Shown in pieces: positions 16,996 to 23,596 of a stretch of 27,733 nucleotides of DNA; the first letter of the stretch is position 1, and each line of letters starts with the position of its first letter. A program made the position numbers and the translations under genes. The notes beneath the pieces were generated by a model that saw nothing but the letters and a program-made list of their open reading frames with translations, was not told where the DNA came from and did no database searches. Source of the stretch: CAZEHS01 sp964511875 (GTDB lineage: Bacteria; Bacillota; Clostridia; Peptostreptococcales; Acidaminobacteraceae). The stretch is from positions 1 through 27,733 of the forward strand of contig CAZEHS010000031.1 in the NCBI GenBank assembly GCA_964511875.1, in the 5' to 3' direction.

Positions 16996-17280
16996 CTACT
17001 TATCGCTTCCCAGGATCATTCGTTCAACTTCCGCATGAGGCCGTGGAATCACATGCACGGAATGGAGCTCGCCTACTTTTTCAGCAGCTGCAGCCCCTGC
17101 ATCTGTAGCTGCCTTGACAGCGCCTACATCTCCTCGGACCATTACGGTCACAAGTCCGAATCCGATTTTTTCGTACCCTACGATGGTTACGTTTGCTGCC
17201 TTCACCATTGCATCTGCAGCTTCAATAGCGCCAACCAGTCCTTTAGTTTCAATCAATCCCAGTGCTTGTCCCTGACTCAT
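16996..17280 (-). CDS. BMC-H shell hexamer protein with Phe in the pore loop
   Basis: A 94-residue canonical BMC-domain protein of the PduA/EutM type. It retains the edge lysine (K27) and the IPRPH motif (R80) that tile hexamers into sheets. The pore loop reads KIGFG (38-42), whereas PduA/EutM/CcmK proteins usually have KIGSG. The Phe would line and narrow the central pore and make it more hydrophobic, which could suit planar heterocycles. Its ATG overlaps the stop of the previous shell gene (ATGA, 17277-17280), so the two are translationally coupled. Confidence 0.95.
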   Translation of the reverse strand: MSQGQALGLIETKGLVGAIEAADAMVKAANVTIVGYEKIGFGLVTVMVRGDVGAVKAATDAGAAAAEKVGELHSVHVIPRPHAEVERMILGSDK

Positions 17281-17633
17281 TTGTTTTCCTCCTTAGTGGA
17301 TGTCTGTTTTTTTTCACCAACGCTGTTTTTTTTCGCTTTTTTGCTTCTAAAGGCTTCCAACAGCTTCTCTACCTCATCATGGGGCCTTGGAATCATGTGG
17401 GCGCTCAGAACGGTACCCACCTTCTGCGCGGCCTCACTGCCTGAAGCCACTGCTGCAGCCACGGCCCCTACATCTCCTACAAATTGAATCGTTACGCTGA
17501 TGCTTTTACCAGCGCCGATCACTTTCTCAGACCCGACGAACGTGACATCCGCCGTATCCAGGGCTGCATCCAAAGCTGCTGCCGCTGAAGCGAGGCCTAG
17601 GGTTTCTATCAATCCGAGTGCGGCTCCTGACAT
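17277..17633 (-). CDS. BMC-H shell protein, variant pore loop and lysine-rich tail
   Basis: A 118-residue BMC-domain protein. The core is recognisable (LGLIETLGL, GDVGAVAAAV, MIPRPHDEVE), but three features depart from canonical BMC-H. The pore loop is KVIGAGKSISVTI, four residues longer than in the neighbour. The position of the conserved edge lysine is occupied by Asp (D26). After the BMC domain it carries a charged, lysine/glutamate-rich tail of about 27 residues. It may be a minor shell component that takes special positions or binds cargo. AGGAGG lies 6 nt before the ATG. Confidence 0.92.
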   Translation of the reverse strand: MSGAALGLIETLGLASAAAALDAALDTADVTFVGSEKVIGAGKSISVTIQFVGDVGAVAAAVASGSEAAQKVGTVLSAHMIPRPHDEVEKLLEAFRSKKAKKNSVGEKKQTSTKEENK

Positions 17634-17644
17634 GACCTGCCTCC

Positions 17645-17902
17645 TTATCGCGTTTTCACGTTTCTTACCAGTGCATCCAGGGACATGACACCTTCTGTTC
17701 GCTGGCTGGCTTTGATTGGTTTCACTGTGCCTGATGAAGGTGTTTTCTTGTGGATCAGCTCCGATAACAATACAGCCTGATGACCCGTCAGATGGGGCTG
17801 TCCAAATGATGCAGTTTCAGATGCCGCTTCCGGCCTGGGGTCCTTTCCTACTGCCTTGCTGACAATCTGGCTCATGACGCTGAGGGTTAAGGGATCAGCC
17901 AT
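17645..17902 (-). CDS. Unknown 85-residue protein between shell genes, possible cargo linker
   Basis: I do not recognise a family. It is a real gene by context: AGGAGG six nt before the ATG, 11 bp after one BMC-H gene and 11 bp before the next, all in the same direction. The sequence suggests three short amphipathic helices (about 4-18, 38-52 and 72-84) joined by Pro/Ser/Gly-rich linkers. The first (DPLTLSVMSQIVSKAV) aligns with the N-terminus of the flavoprotein at 16222-16971: shared PL, Ser, two hydrophobics, Glu/Gln-Ile and Lys at the same spacing. Such helices resemble BMC encapsulation peptides. It could bridge shell and cargo, as CcmN or CsoS2 do in carboxysomes, but no homology to those is visible. 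Confidence 0.8.
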   Translation of the reverse strand: MADPLTLSVMSQIVSKAVGKDPRPEAASETASFGQPHLTGHQAVLLSELIHKKTPSSGTVKPIKASQRTEGVMSLDALVRNVKTR

Positions 17903-17913
17903 CGCAGCGCCTC

Positions 17914-18183
17914 CTAATTTTCAAAGAGTTCATAGAGCTCTTCATTGGGTCGCGGGATGACATTGACCGATATGACCTCCGCCATCAGACCCGCCCGGTT
18001 CTGAGCAGTGTCTATGGCCGCTTTCACTGCAGCCACCTCTCCGGATACGATGACACATACAATACCGGAGCCTACATAATTGAAATTCTGCAGCTTCACA
18101 TCCGCCGCTTTCAGCATGGCATCTGCGGCTTCAATGGCAGCTACAAGACTGCGGACCTCGAAAAATCCCAGTGCATCGCGCAT
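17914..18183 (-). CDS. BMC-H shell hexamer protein
   Basis: An 89-residue BMC-domain protein, near the minimal length. The edge lysine (K25) and IPRPNEE motif are conserved. The pore loop reads NYVGSG (35-40), so the pore is built by Gly-Ser-Gly as in standard hexamers, but the usual Lys before it is replaced by Tyr. A Cys (C43) lies just behind the pore strand. The ATG at 18183 follows the UbiD stop by three bases, with GAGGGGG as ribosome site, so the first shell gene is tightly coupled to the decarboxylase gene. Confidence 0.95.
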   Translation of the reverse strand: MRDALGFFEVRSLVAAIEAADAMLKAADVKLQNFNYVGSGIVCVIVSGEVAAVKAAIDTAQNRAGLMAEVISVNVIPRPNEELYELFEN

Positions 18184-18186
18184 GGG

Positions 18187-19548
18187 TTACCCCCTCTTTG
18201 GGCCGGTTGGAAAGAACCGTGCCAGATCCAGTGCCTCATAGCCCGGAATTCGTGCCTTATCAAACTTGCTGCTCATGGCCCCCAGCGGCTTGGTGGCATC
18301 GATGCCCACCTTATCCGTGGTCAGGCCAATCAGGTGTGATGGGTCCAACCCGGTGCCGATTCCTCCCGGTATGATCACGACATCCTTCGATGCCTGCACA
18401 CGGGTCGCCAGAGCTCCCTCAACATCCAGAGGATTGAATATGTCGATATCCTCGTCTACGATAACCACATGCTTCATATCCTTAGCGCTGGATAATGCGC
18501 CGATGATGGCTGTCTTACCGTCACCTTCGCTGTTCTTGCGAATGGATACGATGCCATGAAAGCGGCATCCTCCTCCGATGGTGACGTTGACATCCACCGT
18601 CTCCACCAGGCGGCTCACATGGGTGTACAGCTCAACATCCCGGATGAGGCCGTTGGAGAGATGCTCCTCCCGGCAAGGGGCTGAAATCTGAAAAATCGGG
18701 TCCTTGCGATGGGTCACGCACTGCACCCGCATTACCGGATGCTCCGCTACCTGTCCATAATACCCCATAAGTTCCCCGAACGGGCCTTCAGTCTTTTCCT
18801 CATCCCAGGGAATAATTCCTTCCAGAACGATTTCGGCCTGTGCCGGAACCGCAATATCGACGGTTTTGCATGTCACCAACTCCAGAGGTTCTCCTCGGAG
18901 AGCGCTGTCGAAGGCGTACTTGTCGATGCCGTAAAGACCTGAACTGATCTGGCTGGCCAGACAGAAGATATGATCATAACCCAGTATTACGGCCACTTCC
19001 AGATTTTTTTTCTGTTCCCTGAGCCTCTTCAGCTGGCCGCCGAGAGGCTGGGATGTAACCAGCGCACTGAGACTGTTGCCGCCGTTGTACTGAAAGCGGC
19101 GGATCGAAGTGAAGGTTTTTCCTGTGTCAGGATCCTTGATCGCCAGTACGCCAGCGGTGATGAAACTGGACGAATCCAGTTCATGGAATGTTGGCAGAGG
19201 AAGGAGCCTTCCTAAATCTATTCGGCCGTTGATGACGTTCTCATGGACCGGACCGGTCTGAAGCAGTTTCGGCGGACAAGGTGCGGCCATGGCTCCAAGT
19301 ATCTTTGCAAACCGCCCTTTTCGGGTGGTGCCGATCAGATCATAGAACATGTCGCGATTACCGAACATACCGCCGATCACCGGCATGCTGTTCCCCTTCA
19401 CTTTCTTGAAAAGGACCGGCTGATCGTTACCCAGTTTTTCCAGTATGCCGCCCAGCTGGAACTTCGGATCCACCGGCACATCACATTCCAACAACCCATA
19501 TGTATCCTTCAGTCTGCCAAGAACTGACCGCAGCATTTGCTCTGACAA
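18187..19548 (-). CDS. UbiD family prenyl-FMN-dependent decarboxylase
   Basis: A 453-residue UbiD/Fdc-type (de)carboxylase. The family catalyses reversible decarboxylation of aromatic or unsaturated acids with prenylated FMN. Visible elements are the N-terminal ECDVPVDPKFQLGGIL, the active-site Arg in TSIRRFQYNGGN (about 150) and EGPFGELMGYYG (about 254-265), whose two Glu residues are spaced as in the catalytic pair of Fdc1. The open frame extends upstream to 19734, but that part is the translation of a palindromic repeat. I chose the TTG at 19548, with AGGTGGTGA upstream; ATG 19536 is the alternative. In this locus the likely substrate is 4-amino-5-imidazolecarboxylate (inference). Its adjacency to the shell genes suggests it is BMC cargo. 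Confidence 0.88.
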   Translation of the reverse strand: MSEQMLRSVLGRLKDTYGLLECDVPVDPKFQLGGILEKLGNDQPVLFKKVKGNSMPVIGGMFGNRDMFYDLIGTTRKGRFAKILGAMAAPCPPKLLQTGPVHENVINGRIDLGRLLPLPTFHELDSSSFITAGVLAIKDPDTGKTFTSIRRFQYNGGNSLSALVTSQPLGGQLKRLREQKKNLEVAVILGYDHIFCLASQISSGLYGIDKYAFDSALRGEPLELVTCKTVDIAVPAQAEIVLEGIIPWDEEKTEGPFGELMGYYGQVAEHPVMRVQCVTHRKDPIFQISAPCREEHLSNGLIRDVELYTHVSRLVETVDVNVTIGGGCRFHGIVSIRKNSEGDGKTAIIGALSSAKDMKHVVIVDEDIDIFNPLDVEGALATRVQASKDVVIIPGGIGTGLDPSHLIGLTTDKVGIDATKPLGAMSSKFDKARIPGYEALDLARFFPTGPKRG

Positions 19549-19587
19549 AAAATCACCACCTTTCCAACACTCAAAAACTGATTGAAA

Positions 19588-19613
19588 ACCTTTTGCCACG
19601 GATGTCACAGATG
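19588..19613 (+). repeat. 26-bp direct repeat, second copy
   Basis: Identical to 15706-15731 and in the same orientation, next to repeat copy C. A related stretch, ATCCGTGTAATCCGTG, follows on the other side of copy C (about 19764-19779). Confidence 0.7.
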
Positions 19614-19644
19614 AAGGTCGATGGGGGTTCTTCGTAACATGTTG

Positions 19645-19757
19645 ACCTCCCTCTGGAGGGAGGTGGCAGCGAAGCTGGCGGAAGGAGTCCCGGAGGGCAT
19701 TCGCCCTGCGACTCCTCCTGTCACTGCGTGACATCCCCCTCCAGAGGGAGATGGAGC
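19645..19757. repeat. MITE-like palindromic repeat element, copy C (inverted)
   Basis: The unit matches copy B read on the opposite strand, including the GTTGACCTCCCTCT end and GGCAGCGAAGCTG. It fills the 265-bp gap between ubiX and ubiD and creates a spurious N-terminal extension of the ubiD frame. Confidence 0.75.
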
Positions 19758-19813
19758 CAATTCATCCGTGTAATCCGTGTTATCCGACGTAAATATTCTC
19801 CGCTCTTTCTTTC

Positions 19814-20365
19814 TCATTCCCACCGTTCGAACAGATGTCCCTCTATCCCCAGCTGATCCAGAGTTCTTCCCACCATGATATTCACCAAGTCCCCGATGGT
19901 CTGGGGTTTGTGGTAGAAGCCCGGCGACGCGGGCATGATGGTTACACCGATGCGGGAGAGTTTGAGCATGTTCTCCAGGTGAATCGGTGACAGGGGCATT
20001 TCCCGGGGGACCAGCACCAGTCTGCGGCGCTCCTTTATGGTCACGTCCGCAGCCCGCTGGATCAGGTTGGCGCTGACACCGCTTGCCACTGCCGCCAACG
20101 TGTTCATGGAACAGGGGATGATCACCATGCCGTCGGTTTTGAAGGAACCGCTTGATACTGCCGCTCCAAGATCCGTAATATCGTAGGATCTTGTTGCCAA
20201 AGCCTGCAGCTCTCTCAGGCTCATTTCGCATTCATGGGCCAGCACCTGTTCCCCCATCCGGGATACGATGAGGTGACTCTCAATATTCAGCTGTTCAAGG
20301 GCCTTCAGCAGCCCCACCCCGTACAGGGTACAGCTGCCTCCCGTCATCCCAACCACTATGCGCAT
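19814..20365 (-). CDS. ubiX: UbiX-type flavin prenyltransferase
   Basis: A 183-residue protein of the UbiX/Pad1 family, which makes the prenyl-FMN cofactor for UbiD decarboxylases from FMN and dimethylallyl phosphate. The N-terminal nucleotide loop is VVGMTGGSCTLYG, where most relatives have TGASG. The IIPCSMNTLAAVASGVSANLI segment and LVLVPREMPLSPIHLENML are characteristic, and the FYHKPQTI segment supplies the C-terminal phosphate-binding part. GGAGG is 6 nt before the ATG. It directly precedes ubiD, so the pair forms a dedicated decarboxylase system in the purine operon. Confidence 0.9.
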   Translation of the reverse strand: MRIVVGMTGGSCTLYGVGLLKALEQLNIESHLIVSRMGEQVLAHECEMSLRELQALATRSYDITDLGAAVSSGSFKTDGMVIIPCSMNTLAAVASGVSANLIQRAADVTIKERRRLVLVPREMPLSPIHLENMLKLSRIGVTIMPASPGFYHKPQTIGDLVNIMVGRTLDQLGIEGHLFERWE

Positions 20366-20402
20366 CCTGCGCCTCCAATTCCAAATTCTGGTTTCGCTCT
20401 TC

Positions 20403-21014
20403 CTACTCTACTTTGTTTTCCGTATCACCGCCGCCGACCCAGGGGTCTTCGCCCCGCTCGAAGGCAGCGATGTATTCATCCAGGGTCATCAGTTTTGTGA
20501 ACAGGGAGAGGTCCACGAGACCGGCCTTGTGCATTTCTTCAGTCTTGGAAGCGTTGCAGTCTGTCAGGGTGATCACCTTGAATGCATTAGCCAGTGCGTC
20601 GGCAGCGGTGGACCGGCAGCAGACGTTGGTCCATGCGCCGGTGATCACAACCGTGTCGATGTTCTCTTCCCTCAGGTAGAGATTAAGATCCGTATGCTGG
20701 AAGCCGGAGTGCCGTCGCTTCTGTACGATGTATTCATCACCCTGCGGATACACCTCAGGAATAAAGTCTGAGCCCCAAGTCCCTTTTACGGCGTGAACCG
20801 GTCGGACACGGAAATCGGCATCGTTCTTTCTATGTGCTTCCTGGATGTGGATCAGCTGGATATCATCCAGACCTTTCGCATTCCGCTCGCGTACCCAGGC
20901 CATCATCTTCTGCAGATTCGGAAGAATGGTTCTGCCGCCTGCGCAGTAAAGGGCGCCGTCCGGATGAGCAAAGTCATTGAGCATGTCTATGATCACAATT
21001 CCATGTCTTGGCAT
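20403..21014 (-). CDS. Isochorismatase-like cysteine amidohydrolase
   Basis: A 203-residue cysteine hydrolase of the isochorismatase-like superfamily. The Asp-Lys-Cys catalytic triad is visible: D10 in VIIDMLNDF, K99 in VQKRRHSGF and C132 in GAWTNVCCRSTAADA. Close families cleave carbamoyl or ureido groups (N-carbamoylsarcosine amidase, ureidoacrylate and biuret amidohydrolases). In the proposed pathway it would remove the carbamoyl group of 4-ureido-5-imidazolecarboxylate, releasing CO2 and ammonia. That is inference from neighbours. AGGAG is 8 nt before the ATG, and the gene is 18 bp downstream of the allantoinase-like gene that would make its substrate. Confidence 0.88.
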   Translation of the reverse strand: MPRHGIVIIDMLNDFAHPDGALYCAGGRTILPNLQKMMAWVRERNAKGLDDIQLIHIQEAHRKNDADFRVRPVHAVKGTWGSDFIPEVYPQGDEYIVQKRRHSGFQHTDLNLYLREENIDTVVITGAWTNVCCRSTAADALANAFKVITLTDCNASKTEEMHKAGLVDLSLFTKLMTLDEYIAAFERGEDPWVGGGDTENKVE

Positions 21015-21032
21015 TTTTCTGTCTCCTTTGGA

Positions 21033-22574
21033 TTAATCAATCACGTTATTGATGTTCCGGCGATGTACGTTGTCGAAGAAATCGGATGAAATGGCGCGGT
21101 AGTTTTCAAAGGTCAGTTTTCGGTCCAGTTCCTGAGTTTTCACACGGCGGATGAATTTGCCATAGCCCGGTTCCACCAGGATCTTACCCTGTGCCTCTTC
21201 CTTTGTTTCTGAGTATACCAGAGTTCCACGGACAATTGTCTTGCAGACCTTCCCTTTGAGCTTCAATCCGTGTAGCGGAGTGTATTTATTTTTCATGAAG
21301 GAGATGTCCTTATCGACTGTCCATTCCTTATCCAGGTCAATGATCGTTATATCCGCATCGGAACCGATCTCCAGGGCACCTTTCCTTGGGAAAAGACCGT
21401 AATGGATCGCAGCATTGCGGGACAGTACTTCAACCAGTCTTTCCAGCGTCAGGCGGTCTTTGTTATACCCCTCGCTGACGAGGATGTTGACCATGGTCTC
21501 TGTGCCCGAAATCCCCGGAAACGCAGTCCAGATGTCCATGCCTGGAGCATCCTTTTCCACCGGAACATCATCGTTGTCCTTGTTTGCCTGGATCTTATAT
21601 GGGGCATGGTCAGTGGCTACAAAATCCACACTGCCATTTGCAAGGCCTTCCCACAGCTCTGTGTTGTCCTGTTTTGTACGGAGGGGCGGGGCGATTTTTG
21701 CGAAGGCACCGAATTCGGTCATGGCTTCCGGCGCATTCAATACCAGGTAGTGGGGGCAGACCTCTGACGTCACCTTCAGACCACGTTTCTTGGCTTCGCC
21801 AATCAGCCGTGCTCCAACACCGGTGCTCATGTGCACCACATGGTAACGGGCGCCTGTTTCCTCGGAGAATGCGATTCCAAGCTGGATAGCTGCCTTCTCG
21901 GCCAGCTCCAGCCGTGCTTCAGACCATGCAGGACCATCTTTACGGCCCTCTTTCTGATATTTTTTTACATAATAGTCGCACATGGCAAAGTTTTCAGCAT
22001 GGACGCCAACAGGCAGTCCGGTTTTGGCCACTTCTTTGAAAACCTCATGCATTTCAGGATCCGTGACCCGGTTGTAGGTAGGAACGGAAGGTGTCATATA
22101 CACCTTGAAGGCGACAACGCCTGCATCCGCCTGCTCCTGAACATGCTGCATATTGCCGTCTCGAACATCATCCCCTGTGACGCCGCCCCACAAAGCGAAA
22201 TCGACAATGGCCTGTGGCACTATGGCATCAAGCTTTTCATTCATGGAGCTGACGCATCGAACTGACCGGGGTGAGGAACAACAGGGCATATCGATTGTCG
22301 TGGTCAATCCGCCTGCGGCAGCTTGAGAGCTTCCGGTAAGGAACGTTTCCCGGTGTGTGAATCCCGGATCCATGAAGTGGGTGTGGGAATCGATACAGCC
22401 CGGCAGGGTAAGGTTCCCCTCAGCGTCAATGAATTTTTCCGCCTCCAGGCCTTCCACATCCGCCAGAAATCCTGCAACCTTCTCATCCTTTATCAGGATG
22501 TTGGTCATGACGGTATCATTGCCGTTCATCATGGGAACTTTTGCGTTTTTCACGATCACATCGTATTTCATCAT
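21033..22574 (-). CDS. Allantoinase/dihydropyrimidinase family cyclic amidohydrolase
   Basis: A 513-residue binuclear metal amidohydrolase. The full ligand set can be placed: H64 and H66 in DSHTHFMDPG, the carboxylated K157 in VVAFKVYM, H192 in VGVHAENF, H248 in YHVVHMSTG and D322 in VATDHAPY. Sequence style is closest to allantoinases, which open five-membered cyclic ureides; dihydropyrimidinases open six-membered rings. It is about 50 residues longer at the C-terminus than typical allantoinases. No uricase or allantoicase is present, so allantoin is a doubtful substrate. Xanthine ring opening (xanthine amidohydrolase) fits the pathway better, by inference. AGGAGG precedes the ATG; the second ATG three bases on is equally possible. 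Confidence 0.88.
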   Translation of the reverse strand: MMKYDVIVKNAKVPMMNGNDTVMTNILIKDEKVAGFLADVEGLEAEKFIDAEGNLTLPGCIDSHTHFMDPGFTHRETFLTGSSQAAAGGLTTTIDMPCCSSPRSVRCVSSMNEKLDAIVPQAIVDFALWGGVTGDDVRDGNMQHVQEQADAGVVAFKVYMTPSVPTYNRVTDPEMHEVFKEVAKTGLPVGVHAENFAMCDYYVKKYQKEGRKDGPAWSEARLELAEKAAIQLGIAFSEETGARYHVVHMSTGVGARLIGEAKKRGLKVTSEVCPHYLVLNAPEAMTEFGAFAKIAPPLRTKQDNTELWEGLANGSVDFVATDHAPYKIQANKDNDDVPVEKDAPGMDIWTAFPGISGTETMVNILVSEGYNKDRLTLERLVEVLSRNAAIHYGLFPRKGALEIGSDADITIIDLDKEWTVDKDISFMKNKYTPLHGLKLKGKVCKTIVRGTLVYSETKEEAQGKILVEPGYGKFIRRVKTQELDRKLTFENYRAISSDFFDNVHRRNINNVID

Positions 22575-22612
22575 AGAATCCTCCTTTTATTTACAGTGGT
22601 TCGTTATGCTTC

Positions 22613-23596
22613 CTATTGGAGATGGTATTCAATGACCGATTCCTTATGGAATCCTTCAAGGCCCATTCTTTCAGCGAGGCAGGCGATGATTCCGTCCATA
22701 TCCGTGTCGTTTCCTGAATAGCCCAACGCTTTTGCTGAATCCAGAAGGTATTGGAGCTTAACAGGTCCGACAATCTGGGTACCGATGACTTTTTGGTTTC
22801 GTTTTTCAGCTTCTGTTCCGACAAAATCCTTCAGCATGGCGAGGGGTGTACTGGCAGCATCGAATACGTTCATGGAAACAGCCGTACCAATGTGGCCTTC
22901 GTCCTTGAATCCGATTCCCTTGATGGATGACCATCCTGTTTCGGGATTCTTGACTATTTTGGCGATGTCATTTGCGATGGAGGCATCCTCACTGTCAATG
23001 AACACGTTGTATGCAGTAAGGCCTTCGAAGTCCGCACTGACAGTAACCGCACCCATTCTGGGATCCAGCCGTCCATCAACGGACAGGTCCGGTTTTCGCA
23101 TTTCCAGATCCGGGTGGTCTGGCGTTTCAAGCAAGGCCTTCAGACCTTCATACTGCCCTTTGCGAATGTTGGTGTTGGATTTTTTATAATCGGATCTGGC
23201 ATTGAGGCCTGAAAAATACACGGGTACCTTATATTCAGCGTGAAGCGCCGCTCCAATCTCTTCTGCGAGGGCCTTCACTTCGTCAATGGTCACATTCTGG
23301 AGAGGAAAAACCGGGGCTGTATCAAGGGCACCTATTCTAGGATGAGCACCCTTCTGCACTCCCATGTCAACATGCTGATAAACCACTCCCGCCAATTTCA
23401 ACATCGCATCCTTACAGAACTGGGGTTCGCAGATGAATGTCAGGACCGTCCGGTTGAAATTCGCTTCCGGTTCCACCGCCACTACGCGGACCGTTTCGAC
23501 TGATTTGACTGCCTCAACCGCTGCGTTGATTGCTGCTGCATTCTTTCCGTCACTGAAGTTCGGAACTGCCAATATGTACTTCCTGTTGTTTGCCAT
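22613..23596 (-). CDS. Glutamate formiminotransferase family protein (formiminoglycine transferase candidate)
   Basis: A 327-residue protein matching the formiminotransferase domain of FTCD, which moves a formimino group from formiminoglutamate to tetrahydrofolate. NFSDGKNAAAI at the N-terminus and QKGAHPRIGALD with H85 are the catalytic signatures. The frame is open to 23713, but the ATG at 23596 gives the family start and has AGGAGG 9 nt upstream. None of the histidine-degradation genes (hutH, hutU, hutI) is nearby. In purine fermentation the analogous donor is formiminoglycine, yielding glycine, which I propose here. It is the first gene of the minus-strand operon. The cyclodeaminase is not fused and not in the window. 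Confidence 0.9.
   Translation of the reverse strand: MANNRKYILAVPNFSDGKNAAAINAAVEAVKSVETVRVVAVEPEANFNRTVLTFICEPQFCKDAMLKLAGVVYQHVDMGVQKGAHPRIGALDTAPVFPLQNVTIDEVKALAEEIGAALHAEYKVPVYFSGLNARSDYKKSNTNIRKGQYEGLKALLETPDHPDLEMRKPDLSVDGRLDPRMGAVTVSADFEGLTAYNVFIDSEDASIANDIAKIVKNPETGWSSIKGIGFKDEGHIGTAVSMNVFDAASTPLAMLKDFVGTEAEKRNQKVIGTQIVGPVKLQYLLDSAKALGYSGNDTDMDGIIACLAERMGLEGFHKESVIEYHLQ

Noticed and set aside
15921..18183. Ethanolamine or propanediol utilisation microcompartment
   Set aside because: No ammonia-lyase, diol dehydratase, aldehyde dehydrogenase or phosphotransacylase is present. The cobT gene at the right edge alone does not show a B12-dependent compartment.
19549..19734. N-terminal extension of the UbiD frame
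   Set aside because: The extra residues are the translation of the palindromic repeat element and its flank. The UbiD family begins near the chosen start, which also has a ribosome site.
11450..19757. Regularly repeated palindromes as a CRISPR array
   Set aside because: The copies are kilobases apart, differ in orientation and have no spacer-repeat periodicity.
21033..22574. Calling the amidohydrolase a plain allantoinase (allB)
   Set aside because: Sequence style fits, but no other allantoin gene is present and the context supports another ring-opening reaction, so no symbol was given.
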